From positions 496,001 through 560,000 of the forward strand of contig JBCBGF010000001.1 in assembly GCA_038526915.1 (NCBI GenBank): a stretch of DNA of 64,000 bases, in the 5' to 3' direction. The position numbers and the translations under genes were made by a program. Shown here one piece after another: positions 8,228 through 15,747 of the stretch (its first letter is position 1; each line of letters starts with the position of its first letter). Below the pieces are notes generated by a model. It was given only the letters and a program-made list of their open reading frames with translations. It ran no database searches and was not told the origin of the DNA. Source of the DNA: JBCBGF01 sp038526915 (GTDB lineage: Bacteria > Pseudomonadota > Alphaproteobacteria > Rhodobacterales > Rhodobacteraceae).

Positions 8228-8264
8228 TTGACACATGAGGTGCTCATGGATACATATCATGTGT
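8228..8264 (+). promoter_or_regulatory. Rightward promoter with nested inverted repeats
   Basis: TTGACA (8228-8233), a 17-base spacer and TACATA (8251-8256) form a near-consensus promoter towards the gene at 8333. Two inverted repeats overlap it: CATGAG/CTCATG within the spacer, and ACACATGA (8231-8238) with TCATGTGT (8257-8264). Together with the palindrome at 8205 these are candidate operators of the divergent XRE protein. Confidence 0.5.
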
Positions 8265-8332
8265 AATAGAATGCCTCAACTTGTTGGAAGGCACAAAACC
8301 ATACCCAGACGCCGCTCGAAGGAGAAATCGCA

Positions 8333-9022
8333 ATGACCCTATCCGAAGCCCTCGCCCATGTTCACGAAGCCCAAAAGAAGTACGACCAGATGCTTTATGC
8401 CTACAATCAGTTGGAGAAGAACGATGGTCTCGGCAGCAAGTCTGTGACGGCCTTCTCCGACCGAGTTGCAGAAGCCGACAATGAACTGTTCGCAGCCAAG
8501 CAGCGCCTAGCTGAAACGCGGAGTACCAATGCCGAGGACCTTCTGCGCAAGGTCGCGGTTCTGGTCGATCCCGACAACGACACGCTGTTCGTTCACATCA
8601 AGGCAGAAATTGAAGCACTTTTCAGTGCAGCGACCGACCAACCTTCAAGCGTAGAAAACGCCGAGGCCTCGCGGGTCTCTTGGTGCTCCGACACTCTTGC
8701 AAAACTCACCGCATACGACCTGTTTTTGCTGCAAGAACGAATGCGCGACCTTTGCGACGACACAACGGTATCTGCTTTAATGACGGATCTAGCGTACGGT
8801 ATGCACCTGGAGGCGTGGAAAGCGCTTGTGACGCGCGAGCACGTCAGCACCGATGAGGCCCTTACCGCCGTCATTGCTATGTTCAATGATGGCGAGTTCG
8901 AAGGGATCATGTATGGCAAGCAGCTCCAAGAGAGGTGCTTAGCTCTCATTGAAAAGTTAGCAGCCGATGCGCGTGACGCCCGCATCGCCGCCTACAAGGA
9001 ACGGGCAGCTCAGGCTGCCTAA
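8333..9022 (+). CDS. Helical hypothetical protein (229 aa)
   Basis: The start ATG has GGAGAA 7 bases upstream. The product appears almost wholly alpha-helical. Its first 70 residues (ALAHVHEAQKKYDQMLYAY and DRVAEADNELFAAKQRLAE) have the heptad character of a coiled coil. A second part is rich in Leu/Ala and ends in EKLAADARDARIAAYKERAA. There is no signal or membrane segment. It is the first gene of a run (8333-9855) with 8- and 9-base gaps, behind the promoter facing the XRE regulator. I recognise no family. Confidence 0.6.
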   Translation: MTLSEALAHVHEAQKKYDQMLYAYNQLEKNDGLGSKSVTAFSDRVAEADNELFAAKQRLAETRSTNAEDLLRKVAVLVDPDNDTLFVHIKAEIEALFSAATDQPSSVENAEASRVSWCSDTLAKLTAYDLFLLQERMRDLCDDTTVSALMTDLAYGMHLEAWKALVTREHVSTDEALTAVIAMFNDGEFEGIMYGKQLQERCLALIEKLAADARDARIAAYKERAAQAA

Positions 9023-9030
9023 CTCACCCC

Positions 9031-9528
9031 GTGAATTGTTACTCAGTAAACCGGTCATGGTCCGACCGCTTCTTACCCGAAATCAAACGTATCGTTGGGG
9101 CGCATCTCTTGAGTGCTGCCCCGGACCCCAACGATTGGCATGAGGCCACGGACCTGATGATGCTGGACGCCAAGGACATCCGGATTGCAGCGAGGGTCAG
9201 GCGTCCCGGTTACGCTGAGCGCTATCCCAACCAGATTACCATTCGCTCGCACATTCCGTCTGGGGGACGGACTGAGCTCAACAAGATAGTTGATGGGAAG
9301 GGCGACTGGATGTTCTACGGCCACGCCAACGCATGGCAGACCGGCATTGACCGCTGGTGGCTGATTGACCTCAGTGCCTTTCGCGCGGCGCTCATCCGGC
9401 ATTCACTCGGCGGCCCCCAGATCCGGTACGGCACCCGGAAGAACGCCGACGGCACCAGCTTTGCCTGGTTCGACGTCGGCTCCTTTCCAGCCGACCCGCC
9501 TCTCATCGTCGCGAACTCAAATCCGTAG
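9031..9528 (+). CDS. Phage/island-type hypothetical protein, possible nuclease fold
   Basis: The 165-residue protein starts with GTG 8 bases after the previous stop. SWSDRFLPEIKRIVGAHLL, ATDLMML, IRIAARVRRPGYAERYP, TIRSHIPSGGRTELNKI and DWMFYGHAN form a pattern I recall from many phage and prophage hypothetical proteins. The order D, then IRIAARVRRP, is compatible with a PD-(D/E)XK-like core, but no K is evident at the expected place, so this is only a suggestion. A soluble protein with unusually many Trp residues (SW, DW, DWM, RWW). Confidence 0.55.
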   Translation: MNCYSVNRSWSDRFLPEIKRIVGAHLLSAAPDPNDWHEATDLMMLDAKDIRIAARVRRPGYAERYPNQITIRSHIPSGGRTELNKIVDGKGDWMFYGHANAWQTGIDRWWLIDLSAFRAALIRHSLGGPQIRYGTRKNADGTSFAWFDVGSFPADPPLIVANSNP

Positions 9529-9537
9529 GAGATTGCC

Positions 9538-9855
9538 ATGAGCGTTCAGAACAAACCCGAAGGCAAGGAACCGGCGCTCAGCCGTTACACCTACCTGAAC
9601 CCCGAGTTCATGCCGGACCATGTGAACGAAGAGTTTTGCCGAACGCATCGCGCGTCAGGTTTGGCATATGACCTCCATGCAATTATCGCGACGGCGCATG
9701 CGGCGACTGAGAATGACAACATGGGTGTTCCCATAGACCGGCGGGGTATCGACAAGACGCTGGCAATCGCAGTGAACATTGCAGGCGACCTGATTGATCA
9801 GTGCGAGAGACTGGAAGGTGAGTTGATCCGTGCAACCGAGAAGGCCGATGAGTGA
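9538..9855 (+). CDS. Small hypothetical protein (105 aa)
   Basis: AGGAG overlaps the preceding stop and stands 7 bases before this ATG, which fixes the start and ties the gene to the cluster from 8333. The protein reads VNEEFCRTHRASGLAYDLHAIIATAHAA and ends in a helical ERLEGELIRATEKADE. It is soluble and acidic. No family is recognised. Confidence 0.55.
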   Translation: MSVQNKPEGKEPALSRYTYLNPEFMPDHVNEEFCRTHRASGLAYDLHAIIATAHAATENDNMGVPIDRRGIDKTLAIAVNIAGDLIDQCERLEGELIRATEKADE

Positions 9856-10064
9856 GGTGAGCTTTGCAGCCAGCTTAGGTGGCGGAGACCGGTGAACGTA
9901 AGCCGTTCCCAGACTGGCACGAGGGCGAGCTTTGGTAGGAAGCGCGGGAGCTGGTGGCTACGTCACCGGCGCCCAACAAACAAGAAAGCGATTCAGCTTT
10001 CTCGGCTTAAGGGATTCAAATCCAGGCCAATAAAGCGTACATTGCCTGTCAGGCGGATAGGCAA

Positions 10065-10556
10065 ATGCACGAACAACTGGAACTAATCTCCCCAAAAGTG
10101 ATTGCTCGCTGGTTTGTTAACCATGCGGATAGAGACGCAGGCGATGTGGTCACTCAGCTCAAACTGCAAAAGCTGGTTTACTATGCGGAAGCGTGGTTTC
10201 TCGCAAACTTTGATCGTGCGCTGATTGCGGAAGACTTTGAAGCATGGGCTCATGGCCCAGCACTGCGCTCGCTGTACGCCAAGTATCGCGACTATGGCTG
10301 GGAAGCGCTTCCACCTGAGAGTGGTCGAAGACCGCCAGAGAGCATCGCCGATTTCCTCAAGGCAGTTTATGAGGAATACGGCCAATACAGTGCGAAGAAG
10401 CTTGAGCGTATGACGCATCAAGAGGCACCTTGGCTAGATGCGCGGGAAGGATTGTTGCCCGAGGCGGCATCACAACGGGTTATCCCAAAGCTAAGCATTC
10501 GGAACTTCTACGCGGCGCGAATTGGCAAAGAGAAAATTCAAAAACTTCAAAATTGA
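10065..10556 (+). CDS. Panacea-domain (DUF4065/GepA-like) protein, putative antitoxin
   Basis: ISPKVIARWFVNHA, then VVTQLKLQKLVYYAEAWFLA and FEAWAHGPALRSLYAKYRDYG, are the signature segments of the Panacea domain (SocA/GepA/DUF4065). The family is known as an antitoxin module paired with many unrelated toxins, as in CBASS-independent PanAT systems. At 163 residues it is of normal length. The next gene overlaps its 3' end by 35 bases, the usual tight coupling of such pairs. The start ATG at 10065 has only a weak AGG upstream. A 200-base gap in front probably carries the promoter. Confidence 0.8.
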   Translation: MHEQLELISPKVIARWFVNHADRDAGDVVTQLKLQKLVYYAEAWFLANFDRALIAEDFEAWAHGPALRSLYAKYRDYGWEALPPESGRRPPESIADFLKAVYEEYGQYSAKKLERMTHQEAPWLDAREGLLPEAASQRVIPKLSIRNFYAARIGKEKIQKLQN

Positions 10557-10935
10557 CGACGGGCAGATAGATCCCTCGCCGGTTGTTGACGTTAGCAAGC
10601 GCGAACCCAGCAAAGACATTCAAGCTGGGGTCAGTCTTCGCTACTTTGAGAGAAAGCAAGAGTGCTTCTCCAAGTGGCAAAAGAGGGAACTGGTCCAATT
10701 CTCGGGTTTCGTCGAAAAAATGGCCAACAGAACCGAAGCGCAAGTCACTTCGGTTACTAAGACATGTCACGCGCATAAAGGTATGAAAGGCAAGAAGTTG
10801 CCCGCTGAAGTAAGCCCCGATGTTAAGATGTACTCGTTGGATGTCGGGCCGAAAGGCCGCGTGCATGGGTTCTTCTTTAGCGGTAAGTTCTTCCTTGTTT
10901 GGTTGGACCGGGAAGGTGCAATTTTGGGCCATTGA
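10522..10935 (+). CDS. Putative toxin partner of the Panacea protein
   Basis: The frame starts at TTG 10522, inside the Panacea gene. The 137 residues read SLRYFERKQECFSKWQKRELVQF, split here as SLRYFERKQECF and SKWQKRELVQF, and end VHGFFFSGKFFLVWLDREG. The C-terminal HGF...F.LVWLD pattern recurs in proteins I recall encoded beside Panacea genes; no enzymatic motif is visible. Toxicity is inferred from gene order, overlap and size. The N-terminus is strongly basic (KRKFKNFK). Another start further inside is possible. Confidence 0.6.
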   Translation: MAKRKFKNFKIDDGQIDPSPVVDVSKREPSKDIQAGVSLRYFERKQECFSKWQKRELVQFSGFVEKMANRTEAQVTSVTKTCHAHKGMKGKKLPAEVSPDVKMYSLDVGPKGRVHGFFFSGKFFLVWLDREGAILGH

Positions 10936-11138
10936 TGGCCGATTGGTTGAAGCCTTTGCATTTGGCAGCAAGTTGATCTGTGAGCGGTATCACTCGCCAG
11001 ATCCAGAAAAGCCGCATCTGCAAGAAAGCAGAACAGCATATCGAGACGTTGTGAAAGCCAGGTGAAAGCCAGAGACTGCGTGCTCCGAAGATCTCCGAGC
11101 CGCAACCGCGCTAACCCCTTGCCTATTATGTGAAACAG

Positions 11139-11214
11139 TGGTGAGCCGTGCAGGATTCGAACCTGCGACCCACTGATTAAAAGTCAGTTGCTCTACCAAC
11201 TGAGCTAACGGCCC
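11139..11214 (-). tRNA. tRNA-Lys(TTT)
   Basis: The minus strand folds into a full cloverleaf: acceptor GGGCCGT with ACGGCTC (one G-U), a D arm with GTTGGTAGA, an anticodon stem ACTGA/TCAGT around CTTTTAA (anticodon TTT), a T arm with GGTTCGAATCC, and an encoded CCA at 11139-11141. Its 3' end faces the accessory region on the left. Confidence 0.97.
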
Positions 11215-11322
11215 ACTCAAGCCGCCTCCCTATCGCCGGGTCTGAAATGCGTCAAGGGCGAATCCGGTCCGGTCGCGCCCGGCGGGTTTCAAAAGCATCG
11301 CCTCCGCGCTATATGCCCGTCG

Positions 11323-12159
11323 ATGCTGAAGAATGCCGATCCCATAGGCCTGCCCTTCATGAAAATGCACGGGCTGGGCAACGACTTTGTCGTTATCGAC
11401 GCCCGCACCCCCGGGCGCCCGGTCACGGCTGCGCTTGCGCGCGCGCTGGGGGATCGCCACCGGGGTGTGGGCTTTGACCAGTTGGTTGTGCTGGAGGCGG
11501 ACGACAGCGCCGATCTTGCCCTCACGTTTTACAATGCTGACGGATCGACGGCAGGGGCCTGTGGGAATGCCACACGCTGTATCGCGCGCCACGAGATGGC
11601 GCAGCGCAGTGTAGGCGCGCTGACGCTGCGCACCGAACGTGGGGTGTTGCGGGCGCGCGATATAGGGCAGGGGCTCACGTCTGTGAACATGGGTGCCCCG
11701 CTTCTGGGATGGGGCGAGGTTCCGCTGGCCCGCGATGTCGACACCCTGCATCTGCCGATCGAGGGGGATCCCGTGGCAACCGGCATGGGCAACCCGCATT
11801 GCACGTTTTTCGTTGAGGATGCCGAGGCCGTGGATCTGGCCACCTTCGGACCCGCGCATGAACATCACCCGCTTTTCCCCGAACGCACCAATGTGCAGGT
11901 GGCCCAGATTACCGGGCCTGACCGGATCCGCATGCGCGTTTGGGAACGCGGGGTCGGGGTGACGCTGGCCTCGGGTTCCTCTTCCTGTGCTGTGACCGTG
12001 GCCGCCGTTCGGCGCGGGCTGACGGGCCGGGCGGTCACGCTCGACCTCGATGGGGGAGAGATCGCGGTGGACTGGCGCGACGATGGGGTCTGGATGACCG
12101 GCCCGTCCGCGCATGTCTTCACCGGCACCCTCACGCCCGCGTTTCTGGAGGCGCTGTGA
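11323..12159 (+). CDS. dapF: Diaminopimelate epimerase
   Basis: Interconverts LL- and meso-diaminopimelate for lysine and peptidoglycan synthesis in the cytoplasm. MKMHGLGNDFVVID, FYNADGS, ACGNATRC (first catalytic Cys, residue 80) and GMGNPHC are family signatures. The second catalytic motif, normally ERGxGxTxACGxGxCA, reads ERGVGVTLASGSSSCA: the usual Cys is Ser217 and the only Cys is five residues later (222). I recall similar sequences in other Rhodobacterales, so this may be a lineage variant. A later start at Met13 (MKMHGLGNDF) is possible. The stop overlaps mtaB by ATGA. Confidence 0.9.
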   Translation: MLKNADPIGLPFMKMHGLGNDFVVIDARTPGRPVTAALARALGDRHRGVGFDQLVVLEADDSADLALTFYNADGSTAGACGNATRCIARHEMAQRSVGALTLRTERGVLRARDIGQGLTSVNMGAPLLGWGEVPLARDVDTLHLPIEGDPVATGMGNPHCTFFVEDAEAVDLATFGPAHEHHPLFPERTNVQVAQITGPDRIRMRVWERGVGVTLASGSSSCAVTVAAVRRGLTGRAVTLDLDGGEIAVDWRDDGVWMTGPSAHVFTGTLTPAFLEAL

Positions 12160-13418
12160 TGGACCGCCGCCTACCTGTCTTCTCAAACCATGGTTGTCGC
12201 CTCAACGCCTATGAAACCGAGGCGATGAAGGAACTGGCCAATCAGGCCGGTCTTGGCGATGCGGTCATCGTGAACACTTGCGCTGTTACGTCCGAGGCTG
12301 TGCGCAAGGCACGCCAGGATATCCGGCGGCTGCGGCGGGAACACCCCGAGGCGCGGTTGATCGTTACCGGATGCGCTGCCCAGACCGATCCACAGGGCTT
12401 TGCCGCGATGGACGAGGTCGACACGGTCATCGGCAATGCCGAAAAGATGCGGCTCGAGACCTGGACGGGCCTCGCCCGCGATCTGATCGGCGAGACCGAG
12501 CCTGTGCAGGTCGACGATATCATGTCGGTAACCGAGACTGCAGGTCACCTGATCGACGGTTTCGGCACACGGTCGCGGGCCTATGTGCAGGTGCAAAACG
12601 GGTGTGATCACAGATGCACCTTCTGCATTATCCCCTATGGCCGCGGCAATTCGCGTTCGGTGCCTGCAGGCGTGGTCGTGGATCAGATCCAGCGTCTGGT
12701 GGACCGGGGCTATAATGAGGTGGTTCTGACCGGCGTCGATCTCACCAGTTGGGGCGCTGACCTGCCCGCGACGCCGCGCTTGGGCGATCTGGTGCAGCGC
12801 ATCCTGCGGCTGGTCCCGGATCTGCCGCGTCTCAGGATCAGTTCGATCGACTCGATCGAGGTTGACCCCGCCTTGATGGATGCCATTGCCCACCAGCCCC
12901 GGCTGATGCCGCATTTGCATCTGAGCCTTCAGGCGGGCGATGACATGATCCTCAAGCGCATGAAACGCCGCCACCTCCGCGATGACGCCATCGCCTTTTG
13001 TCAGGAGGCGCGGCGCCTGCGCCCCGATATGACCTTTGGCGCCGACATCATCGCGGGTTTCCCGACCGAGACCGAGGCGATGTTCGAGAACTCGCTGAAG
13101 CTGGTGGAAGAGTGTGATCTGACGTGGCTGCACGTCTTCCCCTATTCCCCGCGCCCAGGCACCCCTGCAGCGCGCATGCCGCAGGTCGATGGGCGTGTGA
13201 TCAAGGATCGCGCGGCCCGGCTGAGGGCAGTGGGACAGACCCAAACCCAGCGCCATTTGACGGACACCGTGGGCCAAACGCGCGACATCCTTATGGAAAG
13301 CCCGCGCATGGGCCGGACCGAGCAGTTTGCCGAGGTCAGTTTTCAAAACGACCAACCCGTGGGCCAGATCGTGCGTGCCACCCTGATAGGGCATGATGGC
13401 GCGCGCCTGTTGGCGTGA
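12159..13418 (+). CDS. mtaB: tRNA (N6-threonylcarbamoyladenosine-37-C2) methylthiotransferase MtaB
   Basis: A radical SAM enzyme that adds a methylthio group to t6A37 in tRNAs reading ANN codons. The N-terminal domain has the three cluster cysteines (Cys13 in NHGCRLNAYE, Cys41 in NTCAVT, Cys72 in TGCAAQ). The radical SAM motif CDHRCTFC lies near residue 148, and a C-terminal TRAM-like part follows. The start ATG at 12159 overlaps the dapF stop; the open frame extends further left but only inside dapF. Length (419 aa) is normal. The next gene starts at GTG, overlapping the stop. Confidence 0.92.
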   Translation: MDRRLPVFSNHGCRLNAYETEAMKELANQAGLGDAVIVNTCAVTSEAVRKARQDIRRLRREHPEARLIVTGCAAQTDPQGFAAMDEVDTVIGNAEKMRLETWTGLARDLIGETEPVQVDDIMSVTETAGHLIDGFGTRSRAYVQVQNGCDHRCTFCIIPYGRGNSRSVPAGVVVDQIQRLVDRGYNEVVLTGVDLTSWGADLPATPRLGDLVQRILRLVPDLPRLRISSIDSIEVDPALMDAIAHQPRLMPHLHLSLQAGDDMILKRMKRRHLRDDAIAFCQEARRLRPDMTFGADIIAGFPTETEAMFENSLKLVEECDLTWLHVFPYSPRPGTPAARMPQVDGRVIKDRAARLRAVGQTQTQRHLTDTVGQTRDILMESPRMGRTEQFAEVSFQNDQPVGQIVRATLIGHDGARLLA

Positions 13419-14044
13419 CGGCGCCCCGCCCCATCCTCTGGTCCTTCCGGCGCTGCCCCTACGCGATGCGCGCACGCCTGGCGCTCGATGTGGCCGAGAT
13501 TGACCTTGAACATCGCGAAATTCTGCTGCGTGACAAGCCGCAGGCGTTTCTAGAGGCATCACCCAAAGGCACGGTGCCGGTGCTAGTCGTGGATGGCCAG
13601 GTGATCGAGGAAAGCCTCGACGTGATGCGCTGGGCCCTGGCGCAGAACGACCCCGAAGGCTGGTTGGAGATGCCCGACACCGGTTGGGATCTGATTGCCA
13701 AGACGGACGGCCCGTTCAAAACCGCTCTGGATCGCTACAAGTACGCAAATCGGTACGAGGGCGCCGATCCGACGGAAGAACGGGAAAAAGCGGCTCTGTT
13801 TCTGCAGAAACTCGACGAACGGCTCGGGCCCTCACCGTGGCTATTCGGCGACGCGCCGCGCCTCGCCGACATGGCAATCCTGCCCTTTGTCCGCCAATAC
13901 GCCAACACTGACCGTGACTGGTTTGATGCGCAGCCCTGGCCACATCTGCGCAGTTGGATCGATCACTTCCTCGCCTCACCGCGATTTGAGCGGATTATGC
14001 GGAAACACCCGCTGTGGGTTCCGTCTGCGGCCCAAACCGCGTGA
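13415..14044 (+). CDS. Glutathione S-transferase family protein
   Basis: The thioredoxin-fold N-terminus, ILWSFRRCPYAMRARLAL, carries a CPYA active site like that of glutaredoxins and omega/beta-type GSTs. KGTVPVLVVDGQVIEESLDVM is the cis-Pro and glutathione-binding Glu-Ser segment. A helical C-terminal domain follows (PRLADMAILPFVRQYA). At 209 residues it is typical. The start is GTG at 13415, overlapping the mtaB stop, so it belongs to the dapF-mtaB transcript. Likely a cytoplasmic thiol transferase; substrate unknown. Confidence 0.85.
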   Translation: MTAPRPILWSFRRCPYAMRARLALDVAEIDLEHREILLRDKPQAFLEASPKGTVPVLVVDGQVIEESLDVMRWALAQNDPEGWLEMPDTGWDLIAKTDGPFKTALDRYKYANRYEGADPTEEREKAALFLQKLDERLGPSPWLFGDAPRLADMAILPFVRQYANTDRDWFDAQPWPHLRSWIDHFLASPRFERIMRKHPLWVPSAAQTA

Positions 14045-14098
14045 TTGGACAGGGCCACCAACACTCCCTACATTAACAATGACAGAAGGAGTTTCGCC

Positions 14099-14377
14099 AT
14101 GCCGCTTCCCCTTGCCCCGATTGCCGGTGTCGCCCTGCGCTATGGCGCTGTGGCCGTGGCCACCTACGCGCTGACCCGCAAGGTGGATGTCGCCCCGCGT
14201 GACCAGCGCAGCGAGGATGCGATGGACGACGTGCCCGAAGGCATGGGTCTGCGGCGCGACGGCGAACAGGTGAACGGCTCTGGCAGGCTAAAGCGCACGA
14301 TCCGTCTAGGCACCAGCGGCCCGGGTGTTGAGATCGACGCGACCGCGCTGGGCCGGATCCGGTTCCGCCGCGTCTGA
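14099..14377 (+). CDS. Small hypothetical protein with one membrane segment (92 aa)
   Basis: ATG at 14099 follows AAGGAG with a 7-base gap; an earlier in-frame start at 14045 lacks this. Residues 4-24 (PLAPIAGVALRYGAVAVATYA) are weakly hydrophobic, then the chain is polar and basic (KVDVAPRDQRSED, GRLKRTIRLG). It sits between two GST genes in the same direction. I recall similar short proteins in Rhodobacterales but know no function. Confidence 0.65.
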   Translation: MPLPLAPIAGVALRYGAVAVATYALTRKVDVAPRDQRSEDAMDDVPEGMGLRRDGEQVNGSGRLKRTIRLGTSGPGVEIDATALGRIRFRRV

Positions 14378-14380
14378 CCC

Positions 14381-15001
14381 ATGCGCCTCTATTTCGCGGC
14401 AAGCTCACCTTACGTCCGCAAGGTGACAGTGACCCTGCATGAGACCGGGCAGATCGATGATGTCGAGATCGTGCCGGCCTATGGCTCACCCATCGATCCG
14501 CAAACCGCACCGGTTGCGAAAAACCCGCTCGGCAAACTGCCCACACTGGAGCGGGCCGATGGCCCGGCGCTTTACGACAGCCGCGTGATTTGTCGCTACC
14601 TCAATGACCGGGCCGCCGCGCGGCTATACCCTGACGCACCGCGTCTGTGGGATACGCTGACGCTTGAAGCAACGGGGGACGGCATCCTGGATGCGGCGCT
14701 GGCGATGGTCTACGAGAAACGGCTGCGCGCGCCCGACAAGCAATCGCCCGAGATCATCGATGGCCAATGGTCCAAGGTGACCCGGGCCCTGGATGTCCTG
14801 AACGAGCGCTGGATGAGCCATCTGAGCGGGCGTTTGGACATTGGCCATATCGCGGTTGGATGCGCGCTAGGATACCTTGAAGTCCGGCATGAGGATCGCG
14901 ACTGGCGCAAAGGCCGCGACGCACTGGCAGATTGGTATACAAAGATGTGCGAACGCCCTGCGATGCAAAGGACTTCTCCGGAAAACCCGCCCGAGCTTTG
15001 A
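14381..15001 (+). CDS. Glutathione S-transferase family protein
   Basis: The N-terminal thioredoxin fold begins MRLYFAASSPYVRKVTVTL, with the SSPY segment supplying the catalytic Ser/Tyr in related GSTs. NPLGKLPTLE (cis-Pro) and LYDSRVICRYL (glutathione contact) follow. The helical C-terminal domain contains RLDIGHIAVGCALGYLE, the N-capping box region. The start ATG is 3 bases after the previous stop. No Cys is present at the active site, unlike the GST at 13415. Substrate unknown. Confidence 0.85.
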   Translation: MRLYFAASSPYVRKVTVTLHETGQIDDVEIVPAYGSPIDPQTAPVAKNPLGKLPTLERADGPALYDSRVICRYLNDRAAARLYPDAPRLWDTLTLEATGDGILDAALAMVYEKRLRAPDKQSPEIIDGQWSKVTRALDVLNERWMSHLSGRLDIGHIAVGCALGYLEVRHEDRDWRKGRDALADWYTKMCERPAMQRTSPENPPEL

Positions 15002-15172
15002 TCGCGCGCCACCATCGGATCTCAGGAAATGCGACCGATTGTACGCTTCCCGGGATGCGTTCTGGACGAGTGCAGATTAGAGCGCTAGATACTCGACCGG
15101 AAGGGGGGCGCGCGATCGCCCCCAACTTGCATCTCGCTGGCCAACGCCCGGCAGCTGAATATGGAGAGTTAT

Positions 15173-15736
15173 GTGTCACAAGTCGATGAAACCGATGAAG
15201 GCACCCGCCGAGACTTCCTGTACTACGCGACCGCAGGCGCGGGCGTTGTGGTAACCGGCGCGGCCGTCGTGCCGCTGGTCAACCAAATGAACCCGTCGGC
15301 TGACGTCCAAGCCGCGTCCACCATGCGCGTCGACGTGTCGGCCGTGGAACCGGGCACCCAGCTTACAGTGTTGTTCCTAGGCAAACCGATCTTCATCCGC
15401 CGCCGGACCGAGGAAGAGATTGCCGCCGCACAGGATGTTGACATGGGCGACCTGATCGATCCGGTCGCACGGAACAACAACCTGGGCGAAGTCGATGCCT
15501 CGGACGCAAACCGCGCCTTGGATGAGGCGGGCGAGTGGTTGGTGATGCAAGGCGTCTGTACTCACCTGGGCTGTGTGCCCTTGGGCGATGGCGCCGGTGA
15601 CTTTGGCGGGTGGTTCTGCCCCTGCCACGGATCGCACTACGATACATCGGGCCGAATCCGTCGCGGCCCTGCACCGGAGAACCTGCCGGTGCCAGTCGCA
15701 TCATTTGTAGACGAAACGACGATCCTGCTCGGATAA
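15173..15736 (+). CDS. petA: Ubiquinol-cytochrome c reductase Rieske iron-sulfur subunit
   Basis: The 2Fe-2S subunit of the cytochrome bc1 complex, oxidising ubiquinol at the periplasmic face. GTG at 15173 with GGAGAG 4 bases upstream gives 187 residues. With this start the ligands fall at Cys129/His131 (CTHLGC) and Cys149/His152 (CPCHGSH), the numbering known from Rhodobacter, which supports it over ATG 15161. A Tat-type signal anchor (TRRDFLYYATAGAG) precedes the hinge (NPSADVQA). First gene of petABC. Confidence 0.95.
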   Translation: MSQVDETDEGTRRDFLYYATAGAGVVVTGAAVVPLVNQMNPSADVQAASTMRVDVSAVEPGTQLTVLFLGKPIFIRRRTEEEIAAAQDVDMGDLIDPVARNNNLGEVDASDANRALDEAGEWLVMQGVCTHLGCVPLGDGAGDFGGWFCPCHGSHYDTSGRIRRGPAPENLPVPVASFVDETTILLG

Positions 15737-15747
15737 GGGAGAGACGA

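Noticed and set aside
9879..10010. Peptide-like frame (VAETGERKPFPDWHEGELW, stop, EARELVATSPAPNK) between two island genes
   Set aside because: It looks like a broken small gene, but it has no ribosome binding site and I recognise no relative; too little to annotate.
10820..11065. Open frame after the putative toxin, ending in SPDPEKPHLQESRTAYRDVVKAR
   Set aside because: It overlaps the toxin in another frame, lacks a ribosome binding site, and its first half is Cys/Ser/Trp shadow sequence.
11139..11214. Search for a second copy of the tRNA-Lys 3' end as an attachment site
   Set aside because: No repeat of the T-arm or acceptor sequence was seen elsewhere between 1 and 11,100; the partner site, if any, is outside the window.
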